From: Mucilaginibacter sp.
Lineage (GTDB): Bacteria > Bacteroidota > Bacteroidia > Sphingobacteriales > Sphingobacteriaceae
Assembly (NCBI GenBank): GCA_028287865.1
Contig: JAQBOU010000135.1
Location: 1 to 35,479, forward strand
Length of the DNA: 35,479 nt
Reading direction: 5' to 3'
Within the stretch, counting starts at the first letter, position 1; each line of letters starts with the position of its first letter. Both the position numbers and the translations under genes were made by a program. A model generated the notes under the pieces. The model saw nothing but the letters and a program-made list of their open reading frames with translations. It ran no database searches and had not been told where the DNA came from. Of the stretch, positions 26,841 through 35,415 are shown piece by piece.

Positions 26841-29348
26841 TTACATTTTATTATCAGGCGTTTGGTGCTTTGATAAATCAAATGGGATAACCACCTTAAA
26901 GCTTATATTACGACCCATGTTAAAAATACCGGGTTGTACGCCTGCGGGGACAGTGGCATTATCAAAATATTTGAGCCTGCTCATGTTAGACTGGTAGTTT
27001 ACATTGGCTAAATTAGTTCCTTCAATAAAAATCTCAACAACTTTTTTTCCGGCAGCGTTTTCTATATTTCCGCCAATTCCGGCGCTTAGCAAATTATAAC
27101 CTGCTGTATAGGTTTCTGTTCCATAAGCTGAAAAAAATTGGTTCTGCGCATTGTAATGATCAAACCCTACAAAAGCATATAAATGTTTAAAGTCGCCAAA
27201 TCCTTTTGCGTAATTACCACGTAACTCTGAATGCGTGTGCAGCGGTGGTATAAACGGTAAATATTTTAAACTATCCGGAACTTTGCCACCGGTGCCAAGG
27301 TTTTGTCCATAAGTTAAGGTCATTGAGTTTTCAAAATGCAGCCACGACACAGGATGAATATCTAAACTAAATTCCCCACCTTGTATCCTGGCCTTGCTTT
27401 GAACGTAGGTAAAAGTGTTATATCCCTGCGTAATTACCGGGGAGCCGTCCGGGTTTAATTCCTGTTCCTGGAAAATGTAATTTTGAATATTGTTCCTGAA
27501 GATCTCAGCGCTGGCAGACACATTTGGCAGCGTCAGGAAAGCGCCAATGTCTTCCTGCAAACTAAACTCCGGTTTAAAGCTACTGTTACCAACGTGATAG
27601 ATCTGCGAACCGGGATCGGGTCCGTTTGCTGAAAGCTCAGCAATACTTGGTGCTCTGAAACCACGGGCAACATTTGCCTTCATCAGGACTTTGTCTGAGA
27701 AATTATATGTGCCGCCAAAGCTGTACGATGCACCTGAAAATGTTTTATTCAGTGCGCTGAATTGCTGTGTTACATTTGGCGTTCCGGTGGGGTTAGACCC
27801 CGTATAAAGTGAAGGGAAATATGCTTTTGAAGTGTCAATATAGGCAGCCTGCCCGCTGAATGACCGTGAATCATACCTGGCACCTACCGATAAGTCTAAC
27901 TTTCCATAAGTTTTTTTAAGCACAAAAAAAGGTCCGATGTCAAACTGGTGGTAAGCCGGAATTGGAAAAGCAGTGCTATAGCCCAGAGTGTTGTTCTGGT
28001 ACATACCGTTCACTCCAAAAGTAGTCTCGTAGCCTTTGCCCATATCAAAATCATACTTTACATCGTAAGTATAGGTGGTTAGCTGCAAATTTAAACCCGG
28101 GATGGTTGGATCCTGCGGATGGGTGTATTCCCTGCGGTGACTATACTGGTAACCAAGATTAACAATCAGGTTGCCATCGCCGATATTAAAATTACTGTTA
28201 TCGTAAATGCGGTAAAGCTGTACGTGCTGGTGCAAAACCGGTATGTTGTACGAGTTTAACTCAGATGGGGAAACAATAGGCCGGTAGGTATCTGCTTCTG
28301 TAATTTTTTTAGTGAACTGGCGGGTAATAGAATCCCTGCTGCCATCAGGGATATCCTGCAGGTCATCAAATATTGAAGCATTAAGATAAGTGGAACCCCA
28401 TGATTTATTTAAACCGATCATTGCCCTCGCGTCTTTCTCCTTAAATCCGGTGGCGTACACCCGGCCGTCGTGCTGGTTTTGATAATCCTTTGCTTCTTTG
28501 TCGGATATAACAGTTCCCCAAACCAGGCCGTTATTGTTACCCTGGAGCTTAAATGAGCCATTTAACAATCCGTTGTTCGTGCCGTAAATGCCTGTTACCG
28601 AGCCCAAAATCTTGCCATCCGGAACCGCTGGTGCGGTAATAAGATTCACCACGCCGCCTATAGCATCAGAACCGTAAGTTAAGCTGGCAGGCCCTTTGAT
28701 AACTTCTACCCGGTCGATTGAATTTTGATCTACCTCTATCCCGTGTTCATCGCCCCATTGCTGGCCTTCCTGGCGGATGCCGTCTACCAGGGTGATAACC
28801 CTGTTATAACCTAAGCCATGGATATATGGCTTTGAAATATTGGGCCCGGTTGTAACTGCGCTGATCCCCGGTAAATTTGCAATCTCATCAATAACATTGC
28901 CCGAAGCGGAATGCTGGTCAATATAGGCTTTGCCAATGGCCACCATTGGTACGGGATCTCTTTTTATTTCGGTTGCTTTACTAACACCGGTAATAACAAC
29001 TTCTCCTGTTTCAATAGTTGACGTTTGTAATTGAACATCAAGTGTTTTTGTTTTTGTAAAATCAACCCGTTGATTAAAAGTAGCGTATCCTAAATAACTT
29101 ACCTGCACAAGATAAACTCCTTTTGGTAAATTATTTAAAGTATAATGGCCATTTACATCAGTAATAGAACCATTTCTTACATCCGGAACACTTACTGTTG
29201 CGCCGATAACAGGTTTTCCATCAGCCTTGTCAGTTACTGTTCCGGTTAATGTCCCGTTTGGCACATCTGGCCCGGCTGCCGCCGTTGACGTTAGTGAAGT
29301 AAAAAGAAGACTGATTGAAAGTATTAATAACTGTATTTTGATTTTCAT
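26841..29348 (-). CDS. TonB-dependent receptor
   Basis: An 835-residue outer-membrane receptor: signal peptide (1-24), carboxypeptidase-regulatory-like domain (about 33-115: GTLTGTVTDKADGKPVIGATV), plug (about 135-250) with NVIDEIANLPGISAV, RVITLVDGIRQEGQQWGDEHG and RVEVIKGPASLTYGSDAIGGVVN, then a 22-strand-type barrel ending in aromatic ISFKVVIPF. It is a classical siderophore/metal-type receptor, not a SusC protein, and has no SusD. The small His/Cys protein 177 bp upstream on the same strand suggests a metal ligand; this is context inference. It energises uptake through TonB-ExbBD, which are not in the window. Confidence 0.93.
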   Translation of the reverse strand: MKIKIQLLILSISLLFTSLTSTAAAGPDVPNGTLTGTVTDKADGKPVIGATVSVPDVRNGSITDVNGHYTLNNLPKGVYLVQVSYLGYATFNQRVDFTKTKTLDVQLQTSTIETGEVVITGVSKATEIKRDPVPMVAIGKAYIDQHSASGNVIDEIANLPGISAVTTGPNISKPYIHGLGYNRVITLVDGIRQEGQQWGDEHGIEVDQNSIDRVEVIKGPASLTYGSDAIGGVVNLITAPAVPDGKILGSVTGIYGTNNGLLNGSFKLQGNNNGLVWGTVISDKEAKDYQNQHDGRVYATGFKEKDARAMIGLNKSWGSTYLNASIFDDLQDIPDGSRDSITRQFTKKITEADTYRPIVSPSELNSYNIPVLHQHVQLYRIYDNSNFNIGDGNLIVNLGYQYSHRREYTHPQDPTIPGLNLQLTTYTYDVKYDFDMGKGYETTFGVNGMYQNNTLGYSTAFPIPAYHQFDIGPFFVLKKTYGKLDLSVGARYDSRSFSGQAAYIDTSKAYFPSLYTGSNPTGTPNVTQQFSALNKTFSGASYSFGGTYNFSDKVLMKANVARGFRAPSIAELSANGPDPGSQIYHVGNSSFKPEFSLQEDIGAFLTLPNVSASAEIFRNNIQNYIFQEQELNPDGSPVITQGYNTFTYVQSKARIQGGEFSLDIHPVSWLHFENSMTLTYGQNLGTGGKVPDSLKYLPFIPPLHTHSELRGNYAKGFGDFKHLYAFVGFDHYNAQNQFFSAYGTETYTAGYNLLSAGIGGNIENAAGKKVVEIFIEGTNLANVNYQSNMSRLKYFDNATVPAGVQPGIFNMGRNISFKVVIPFDLSKHQTPDNKM

Positions 29349-29524
29349 GTTATTTATTGGAAATCTTATTTAAAAATTAGGACTTAAATGGAATAGTCTG
29401 ATCAAAAACAACTATTATGAAAAGATCCTATGAATAACCCGCATATTATGTAACTACCAACACTGGTAATTAAATCATATTTAATAATAACTTACAAAAG
29501 CTAAATAACTTTTAGCCTTATGAA

Positions 29525-29881
29525 TTATAATTGGATTGGTGGCGCGCGTCCGCCGGAAAGAATAAGCTGAATGCTTGTAAAACTGTATTCAAAGCTTTTA
29601 TAAACATGGGCGATAACTTTTAGCGGGTTAAAATAAACCTGGCTGTTGGTAACCATTGCATTATGATGCATAACATCACATAGCGAACACTTTTCAGTTA
29701 AAGTTTGTTGAGAAACGTTTTTTAAAATATGGGTTTTAACAACAATTGTGTTGATAGCATGCTGGTGTGCATATACCATATACTGGCCTGCAATAAAGCA
29801 GAGCAGCAATATCCATGAACGAATGATATGATATTTGCCTTTTTTCAAAATCAAGCGTTGCTTTTTTCTAATTTTTAACAA
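29525..29881 (-). CDS. small His/Cys metal-associated-type protein (DUF2946-like)
   Basis: Up to 118 residues; there is no ATG, so the start is TTG at 29881 or the TTG at 29848, which gives a clean signal MKKGKYHIIRSWILLLCFIAG. The mature part carries AHQHAI, then CSLCDVMHH (a CxxC followed by two His), and a C-terminal RAPPIQL. The layout (export signal, CxxC/His cluster, RAPP/RGPP end) resembles the small DUF2946-type proteins found beside metal-related TonB receptors in Proteobacteria. The TonB receptor lies downstream on the same strand. A role in metal handling is likely but unproven; I have no family match to confirm. Confidence 0.6.
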   Translation of the reverse strand: MLKIRKKQRLILKKGKYHIIRSWILLLCFIAGQYMVYAHQHAINTIVVKTHILKNVSQQTLTEKCSLCDVMHHNAMVTNSQVYFNPLKVIAHVYKSFEYSFTSIQLILSGGRAPPIQL

Positions 29882-29912
29882 AAGTAAGCAATAAAAATTT
29901 CCCGGTAAGGCA

Positions 29913-29942
29913 CAAAGGTAACAATGTTGTTAATGCAACAAA
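29913..29942 (-). promoter_or_regulatory. promoter of the His/Cys protein-TonB receptor unit
   Basis: Read on the minus strand: TTTG (29942-29939), 18 bp spacer, then TACCTTTG (29920-29913). Both match the Bacteroidota consensus. Transcription would begin near 29907, about 26 nt before the TTG at 29881 and 59 nt before that at 29848. A second TACTTTTG at 29879-29886 overlaps the upstream TTG. Confidence 0.55.
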
Positions 29943-30022
29943 GTTTATTTAACAATATTAATAATTGCTGTACTTAATAATGTTTAATCCTAAACCATCA
30001 ACTGTGAACCATCAACAAAAAC

Positions 30023-30030
30023 TATATTTG
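30023..30030 (+). promoter_or_regulatory. -7-like element only 5 bp before a start codon
   Basis: TATATTTG matches TAnnTTTG and ends 5 bp before the ATG at 30036. If used, the transcript would begin at or near the start codon. Two copies of AACCATCAAC (29993-30002 and 30007-30016), 14 bp apart, occupy the position just upstream. No -33 TTG is seen. Confidence 0.35.
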
Positions 30031-30035
30031 TCCTT

Positions 30036-30374
30036 ATGAAACCTGCTGAAATTAATTTAAAGTGGACTGCGCTGCAACAGCGGATTGCGGATGAGTTTGA
30101 TAACGAAAAGCCGGATATAAAAGTAATGATGTTCCTTATTGGTGTACAGGAACTTGGTCAGGGTCCGCGGAAATTCAGTAAGCGGCAAAAGGAAGAGTTA
30201 ATGCATATTGCCAATTGCAAGCTGTTCAGCATGATGGGCTTTTATGAACTGGAAGGACTTGATCAGGATGGCTGGCCCCATTGGAAACTGGTGAAAACTG
30301 TGCCTAATTATACCTTACTTGAGCAGGAAATGCTGATTAAATCGTTAATCATTAATTATTTTGAGGACTTGTAA
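30036..30374 (+). CDS. conserved hypothetical protein upstream of cyclophilin
   Basis: A 112-residue soluble protein without a recognised domain. It is predicted mostly helical, with a well-ordered middle (FLIGVQELGQGPRKFSKRQKEELMHIANCKLFSMMGFYELEG). It is cytoplasmic (no signal). Its TAA overlaps the ATG of the peptidyl-prolyl isomerase by one base (TAATG), so the two are cotranscribed and probably translationally coupled. Such proteins recur in Bacteroidota as conserved unknowns; I do not assign a function. Confidence 0.8.
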   Translation: MKPAEINLKWTALQQRIADEFDNEKPDIKVMMFLIGVQELGQGPRKFSKRQKEELMHIANCKLFSMMGFYELEGLDQDGWPHWKLVKTVPNYTLLEQEMLIKSLIINYFEDL

Positions 30375-31081
30375 TGAAGAAACTTTTTACAACCGGGTTG
30401 TTTTTAATGCTCCTTTTAACGGCATTCGCCAAAGGGCCAAAAAATCAGTACGTAAGGATAAGAACAAGCTATGGCGATTGCATTATCCGTTTATATAACC
30501 AAACGCCTAAACACCGGGATAACTTTATTAAACTGGTAAAGCAGGGCTTTTACAACGGCACTTTGTTTCACCGGGTGATACAAAATTTTATGATCCAGGG
30601 TGGCGACCCTGATTCCAAAGACCAAAATAAAGCAAAACAGGGTGCTGAGTTGGGTAATGGCGATGTTGGCTATACTATCCCGGCTGAGTTCAGCGACAGT
30701 CTTTTTCATAAAAGGGGAGTATTGGCGGCGGCGCGGGATGATAATCCCGCAAAAGCATCAAGCGGCTGCCAGTTTTATATTGTTGAAGGTAAACGCTTTA
30801 CCGACGGAAAAATGGATTCATTGGAGCAAACCCGGCTAAAAGGACATAAAATACCCGAATGGCAAAGGGAATATTACCGGTCTGTTGGCGGCGCACCGCA
30901 CCTTGACCATAGCTATACAGTGTATGGTGAAGTGGTGGTGGGTATTGATATGGTGGACCGGATAGCTGCCGTAAAAAAAGACAAAAACGACCGCCCGCTT
31001 AATGATGTGCCCATGACGGTTGAGCTGTTAAGCAAAAAGGAATGCAGGCAACTGGATAAGATGCTTTATCCGGCGCGCTAA
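30374..31081 (+). CDS. cyclophilin-type peptidyl-prolyl cis-trans isomerase, exported
   Basis: A 235-residue cyclophilin with an N-terminal signal (MKKLFTTGLFLMLLLTAFA). Core motifs are intact: FHRVIQNFMIQGGDP (Arg and Phe of the active site), GYTIPAEF, RGVLAAARDDNPAKASSGCQFYIV with the Gln, and the closing YTVYGEVVVGIDMVDRIA. An insertion (DGKMDSLEQTRLKGHKIPEWQREYYRSVGGAPHLD) before the last strands is typical of Bacteroidota periplasmic cyclophilins. It assists proline isomerisation in envelope proteins. It overlaps the preceding small gene by one base. Confidence 0.94.
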   Translation: MKKLFTTGLFLMLLLTAFAKGPKNQYVRIRTSYGDCIIRLYNQTPKHRDNFIKLVKQGFYNGTLFHRVIQNFMIQGGDPDSKDQNKAKQGAELGNGDVGYTIPAEFSDSLFHKRGVLAAARDDNPAKASSGCQFYIVEGKRFTDGKMDSLEQTRLKGHKIPEWQREYYRSVGGAPHLDHSYTVYGEVVVGIDMVDRIAAVKKDKNDRPLNDVPMTVELLSKKECRQLDKMLYPAR

Positions 31082-31179
31082 GGCCTCTTATTTCGGAATT
31101 CAGATTTTCTATTTCGGACATTTTGTAGTTCCTTAATCTTTTAATTGAAAAATTCGAAATCTAAAATCACACATCCGAA

Positions 31180-31947
31180 ATGAAAATCATCACTTATAAC
31201 GTTAATGGCATCCGCTCGGCAATGAGTAAAAACTGGCTTGGCTGGCTACAGGCTACCGATGCCGATGTTGTGTGCCTGCAGGAAATTAAAGCCACCCCGG
31301 ATGTTTTAACGGATCTGGTATTGATTGAACAATTGGGTTATGAACATTACTGGTTCCCCGCGGAAAAAAAAGGATATAGCGGGACGGCCATTTTTACCAA
31401 AAAGACCCCAAATAAAGTGGAGTATGGTTGCGGAATTAGTGAATATGACCGTGAAGGCCGCAACATCAGGGTTGATTTTGATGATGTTTCGGTAATGAGC
31501 GTTTATTTCCCGTCAGGATCAAGCGGGGAAGACCGGCAGGCATTTAAGTACCGTTTTTTGGATGAATTTGGCAGATACCTGGAACTGTTACAATCTCAAT
31601 GTCCTAAGCTGGTGGTATCCGGCGACTATAATATTTGTCACCGCCCTATTGATATTCATAACCCAAAATCAAATGCTAACTCGTCTGGGTTTTTGCCTGA
31701 GGAACGTGAATGGATGGAGGATTTTCTCAACTCTGGCTACATCGATACCTTCAGGCATTTGAATAAGGAGCCGCATAATTATACCTGGTGGAGTTTCAGA
31801 GCAAATTCAAGGGCTAAAAACCTTGGATGGCGTATTGATTATAACATGGCCACCCGTGCACTTGCGGATAATATTAAAAGGGCAGCCATATTGCCCGAAG
31901 CCCGGCATTCCGACCATTGTCCGGTTTTACTGGAGCTTCAGTTTTAA
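31180..31947 (+). CDS. xth: exodeoxyribonuclease III
   Basis: A 255-residue AP endonuclease/3'-5' exonuclease of the EEP fold. Motifs: YNVNGIRSAMSK (Asn7), CLQEIKA with catalytic Glu, YFPSGSSGEDRQAFKYRF, SGDYNICHRPIDIHNP with Asp/Asn, GWRIDYNMAT, and the closing HSDHCPVLL with the catalytic Asp-His. Length is normal. It cuts at abasic sites in base-excision repair. It starts 98 bp after the cyclophilin, with an inverted ATTTCGGA/TCCGAAAT pair spanning the leader and start codon. Confidence 0.95.
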   Translation: MKIITYNVNGIRSAMSKNWLGWLQATDADVVCLQEIKATPDVLTDLVLIEQLGYEHYWFPAEKKGYSGTAIFTKKTPNKVEYGCGISEYDREGRNIRVDFDDVSVMSVYFPSGSSGEDRQAFKYRFLDEFGRYLELLQSQCPKLVVSGDYNICHRPIDIHNPKSNANSSGFLPEEREWMEDFLNSGYIDTFRHLNKEPHNYTWWSFRANSRAKNLGWRIDYNMATRALADNIKRAAILPEARHSDHCPVLLELQF

Positions 31948-32020
31948 ACCTATCGGAGTTTTTAACTTTTTATCACTCAAATAAATTCTATAACTTACGC
32001 GGTGAATAAACTTTATCATT

Positions 32021-33562
32021 GTGTTAATTAAAACATTCGGAAGCGCGGTTTATGGAATCGAAGCTATTACCATAACTATAGAGGTGAATATAAGCTCCGG
32101 CAAACCGCAATACTTTATAGTTGGCTTGCCGGACAATGCGGTTCGCGAATCGATGCAGCGGGTGGAGGCGGCTTTACAAACCAATAATTACCGTATGCCA
32201 CGCCAGAAGATAGTGGTTAATATGGCCCCGGCAGACATACGCAAAGAAGGCTCCGCTTATGATCTTACCATAGCCACCGCTATCCTCGCCAGCTCGGGGC
32301 AAATAGAAAATGAAAATCTTGAAAAATACCTGATAATGGGCGAGCTTTCGCTTGATGGAAGCCTGCAGCCCATAAAAGGTGCCTTACCAATTGCCATACA
32401 GGCCCGCAAGGATGGTTTTAAGGGTTTTATATTGCCAAAACAAAATGCCCGCGAGGCTGCAATAGTAAACGACCTGGAGGTGTTTGGTGTTGAAAGTATA
32501 AAAGAGGTAGCGGGCTTTTTTAATGGAAGTACACAGCTAACCGCCGAAATAGTAAATACACGGGAAGAGTTTTATAAAAGCCTTACCGGTTACGACAGCG
32601 ATTTTAGCGAAGTACGGGGGCAGGAAAACATAAAGCGTGCCCTTGAAATTGCTGCCGCCGGAGGGCATAACGTAATATTGATAGGTCCGCCGGGGGCTGG
32701 TAAAACTATGCTGGCCCGCAGGCTGCCGTCTATTTTACCGCCATTAAGTTTATACGAGTCGTTAGAAACTACCAAGATCCATTCGGTGGCGGGTAAGCTT
32801 TCGGCTGCGGATGCATTAGTTACTACCCGCCCGTTCCGTTCGCCGCATCATACCATCAGCGATGTGGCTTTGGTTGGTGGCGGCAGCAACCCGCAGCCAG
32901 GCGAAATTTCATTGGCCCATAACGGCGTACTGTTTTTAGATGAATTGCCCGAGTTTAAACGAAGCGCACTCGAAGTGATGCGGCAGCCGCTGGAAGAACG
33001 CAAGGTTACGATCTCAAGGGCTAAATTTTCGGTGGACTACCCAAGCTCATTTATGTTGGTGGCGAGTATGAATCCTTGCCCCTGCGGATATTTTAATCAT
33101 CCCGAAAAAGAATGTATTTGCCCGCCGGGCATGGTGCAAAAATATTTAAGCAAAATATCAGGGCCTTTACTGGACCGTATTGACCTGCATGTAGAAGTAA
33201 CCCCTGTTAATTTTACAGAGCTGGCATCCGAGCGTCTTGCAGAAAGAAGCGAATTTATCCGTGACCGGGTTATTAAGGCCAGGGATATACAGGCCGAACG
33301 TTTTGGTAACAAGCCCGATCTGCACGCCAATGCACAGATGAGCCCGCAAATGGTGCGCGATATTTGCAAAATAAGCACCGCTGGGCAAAACCTGCTTAAA
33401 AAAGCAATGGAAAAATTGGGCCTTTCTGCCAGAGCTTACGACCGGATATTAAAAGTATCCCGCACCATTGCTGACCTTGCCGGTAGCGAAGAAATACAAC
33501 TGGAGCATTTAGCTGAAGCGATAAATTTCAGAAGTTTGGATAGGGAGGGATGGGCCGGGTGA
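32021..33562 (+). CDS. YifB family Mg-chelatase-like AAA+ ATPase
   Basis: A 513-residue ComM/YifB-type ATPase starting with GTG ([15 protein letters not shown] is the family's usual first residues). The N-terminal third is the Lon-like S5 fold ([20 protein letters not shown] ... [11 protein letters not shown]). The AAA+ core has Walker A GPPGAGKT (about 225-232), [16 protein letters not shown], Walker [12 protein letters not shown], and a Zn-type [15 protein letters not shown] knuckle; a C-terminal Mg-chelatase domain follows. The E. coli homologue ComM drives branch migration in natural transformation. Whether this cell is transformable cannot be told here. Confidence 0.94.
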   Translation: MLIKTFGSAVYGIEAITITIEVNISSGKPQYFIVGLPDNAVRESMQRVEAALQTNNYRMPRQKIVVNMAPADIRKEGSAYDLTIATAILASSGQIENENLEKYLIMGELSLDGSLQPIKGALPIAIQARKDGFKGFILPKQNAREAAIVNDLEVFGVESIKEVAGFFNGSTQLTAEIVNTREEFYKSLTGYDSDFSEVRGQENIKRALEIAAAGGHNVILIGPPGAGKTMLARRLPSILPPLSLYESLETTKIHSVAGKLSAADALVTTRPFRSPHHTISDVALVGGGSNPQPGEISLAHNGVLFLDELPEFKRSALEVMRQPLEERKVTISRAKFSVDYPSSFMLVASMNPCPCGYFNHPEKECICPPGMVQKYLSKISGPLLDRIDLHVEVTPVNFTELASERLAERSEFIRDRVIKARDIQAERFGNKPDLHANAQMSPQMVRDICKISTAGQNLLKKAMEKLGLSARAYDRILKVSRTIADLAGSEEIQLEHLAEAINFRSLDREGWAG

Positions 33563-33567
33563 TGGCG

Positions 33568-33642
33568 TTGAGCTGAAAGCTTAAACTGTTTTGGGACTAA
33601 GTTGAAAACTTAGACCAGTGGGGGGCGGGTAGTTTCAAACTA
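33568..33642. repeat. three evenly spaced short hairpins (REP-like)
   Basis: TTGAGCT-GAA-AGCTTAA (33568-33584, one G-U), CTAAGTT-GAA-AACTTAG (33597-33613) and TAGTTT-C-AAACTA (33630-33642) stand about 30 bp apart centre to centre. A G-rich GTGGGGGGCGGGT links the last two. There is no T-tract, so this is not a typical terminator of yifB. The look is that of REP/BIME-type elements, which RAYT transposases mobilise. Confidence 0.55.
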
Positions 33643-33667
33643 TACTATATAGCAGCGAAGAAATTTA

Positions 33668-34191
33668 TTAATCTTGCCACGCTGTCAATATGCCGTTTTC
33701 AAAATAAAGATAACCGCCGTCATATACCCACTGCTCATGTACGCCGCCTGAAAAAACTGTCCTATGAATTTGATTAGGTTCACCCCAAGATAATCTCGCT
33801 TGTGCTTTGGTCATTCCTCTTTTAATATACCCATCGGAAATAAAGGAACCCATTTTGACACCGTATTTTTTAATAAGGAATTTTCTTTTAACAAGGCTGT
33901 CCGCTATTTCTTTTTTCCGGGCTATTTTTGCATTTTCGTCAGTTATATCCTTTAAATCAAACTCATTTACGTAAACGGTATATCCATCGTACGGGACAGC
34001 CCAAAAATCATCTTTGTATTAGTTACAATAACACTATCCCCTACATTTTTGTACATCATTCCGAGGTGAGTAAATCCTGTATCTGTATAACAAGTTGCGG
34101 CTTCATGGATGAGTATTTTTCTTTTTTGAGCGTTGGTACTCGAAAATATAAACGCACACAATACGACTATGATATAGGTTGTCTTGTTCAT
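33668..34191 (-). pseudogene. frameshifted secreted SH3/BamE-like gene
   Basis: The 5' part (from the ATG at 34191) encodes a signal peptide and an SH3-like segment (HEAATCYTDTGFTHLGMMYKNVGDSVIVTN). It then needs a shift near 34019-34021 to continue as YKDDFWAVPYDGYTVYVNEFDL, a charged helix, and a BamE/OmlA-like C-terminus (GMTKAQARLSWGEPNQ ... EQWVYDGGYLYFENG) ending at 33668. One added base at that point restores one continuous frame of about 174 residues. In the present sequence frame one stops 18 codons later and frame two has a TAA right before YKDD. Either the gene is inactivated or the base is a sequencing error. Confidence 0.65.
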
Positions 34192-34558
34192 TATGATAAA
34201 GTAACAAATAATAGTAAATTTATTGAAATAGAATACTCGAAAACCAATTCCTACTCGTCAGATACCTATAATGAGAAGATTGATTTACGAGTACGAATAA
34301 ATTTTAACTTTAAACTATGCAAAATACTACAAAGCCATTGAATGACGACGAAATCATACAAAGTGTTTGGAATCATTTTAAAATTGAATTACGAAGAGTT
34401 AGCGGGGATTTTGTTGTTTGGTACGCCCCCATTGGATACAGTCATGCCAAAGTGAGAGAAATAAATCAATTTGTAATAGCATTAATGAGTTAATCTTTTT
34501 ATCCCAACTCATATAACCTTACCTTAAAAGAATATTGCATCTGATTTAATTTTAACCC
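34192..34558. other. 367-bp interval with one small ORF
   Basis: AT-rich DNA between the frameshifted gene and the final hypothetical gene. The only plausible frame is the 58-residue ORF at 34317. The ORF running leftwards from 34341 into the pseudogene is its antisense shadow. No promoter, terminator or repeat is clear. Confidence 0.5.
34317..34493 (+). CDS. small hypothetical protein (58 aa)
   Basis: A 58-residue ORF beginning MQNTTKPLNDDEIIQSVW and ending REINQFVIALMS. It shows a well-mixed composition, a probable N-terminal helix, and a strand pair (GDFVVWYAPIGYS), so it reads like a folded peptide and not random DNA. I do not recognise it. It lies 65 bp before the 267-residue gene on the same strand and could be cotranscribed. 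Confidence 0.4.
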   Translation: MQNTTKPLNDDEIIQSVWNHFKIELRRVSGDFVVWYAPIGYSHAKVREINQFVIALMS

Positions 34559-35362
34559 ATGGGAAACATCACGATTGAAGAAATTAACCTGTTAGACAGT
34601 ATTTTAAAATTTATTCCAAGTAAAGAAAGCTTTGTCGTCAGCGATATATATGCCATTAACGTATTACAACCTAAATTTAGAAAAACCGATTCGACGATAG
34701 ACTTAATAAAGTATGACCCAGAAAGAAATAAATTTTTAGCATCTGACATATATAAGAAAGTTTCTACTTTTCTGATAGCGGAGTATTTTGCGGTAAATGC
34801 TACCGTCCATGCACCTGTTCAAGCTATAGTCCTAACGAAGAAAGGGCAATATTTGAAGGCTTTCGGAAGTTTTAACGCTTTTTACAGCGCTACGTCTGAA
34901 AGCACTACGTCTGAAATTGAAATAAGAATATCCTCTTTAATTGGATTTATTCCTTATCACGGTGAATTTATACTGGAACCCCAGCCAATTAAAATGACAG
35001 TTGTTGACTTCTCGGATTTTTTAACCGTGAGCGACGAAGTTGCTTTAAAAAGAGTGACTAAAGCAAATGAGCAGGAGGACGAATTAAAAAGTGAGTATAT
35101 AAATTTAAAACGAGATGAAGAAGTACTACAATATCTCGTGAATAATGGTTATGCAATAAATAGACATGATATAAATAATGATAGGGGCATTTATCGGCAG
35201 TTAACTGATAAAGGCAGGGAATTAAAAGATGTAGGAACAATTTTAGCTTACAGGAAATTATCTGAAAAAAAGGAAGAAAAGATTTTGCAAGATGAAATGC
35301 AAAGGGATATTGAACGGCAACGCAATAAGTATCTCTTTCGCATCAATTTATGGGGTCTGTAA
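34559..35362 (+). CDS. hypothetical protein, C-terminus apparently truncated
   Basis: A 267-residue protein I do not assign. Residues 1-150 look alpha/beta without a known motif. Residues about 190-230 (EVLQYLVNNGYAI ... IYRQLTDKGRELKDVGTI) have a winged-helix-like pattern, and a charged coiled coil follows (LSEKKEEKILQDEMQRDIERQRNKYLF). Bacteroidota proteins with this LTDKGRELK/coiled-coil ending usually run on into a C-terminal membrane helix; here the protein ends in RINLWGL just as that helix should begin, and a perfect 42-bp palindrome starts 11 bp after the stop. Truncation is inferred, not proven. Confidence 0.6.
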   Translation: MGNITIEEINLLDSILKFIPSKESFVVSDIYAINVLQPKFRKTDSTIDLIKYDPERNKFLASDIYKKVSTFLIAEYFAVNATVHAPVQAIVLTKKGQYLKAFGSFNAFYSATSESTTSEIEIRISSLIGFIPYHGEFILEPQPIKMTVVDFSDFLTVSDEVALKRVTKANEQEDELKSEYINLKRDEEVLQYLVNNGYAINRHDINNDRGIYRQLTDKGRELKDVGTILAYRKLSEKKEEKILQDEMQRDIERQRNKYLFRINLWGL

Positions 35363-35373
35363 AATAAACTGTG

Positions 35374-35415
35374 TCAACCCTTGGCAGGCCCCCATGGGGG
35401 CCTGCCAAGGGTTGA
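35374..35415. repeat. perfect 42-bp palindrome
   Basis: TCAACCCTTGGCAGG... and its exact reverse complement meet at CCCCCATGGGGG without a loop base, giving two 21-bp arms. It is far more GC-rich than its surroundings. No T-tract follows. It begins 11 bp after the stop of the truncated-looking gene. It may be a mobile palindromic element, a terminator, or a cruciform site. Confidence 0.8.

Noticed and set aside
29349..29524. Gap before the TonB receptor checked for a cobalamin riboswitch
   Set aside because: No B12-box-like sequence or suitable structure was seen.
33928..34341. Plus-strand ORF of 137 residues
   Set aside because: Lies antisense to the frameshifted secreted gene, whose signal peptide and domain pattern are clearly better.
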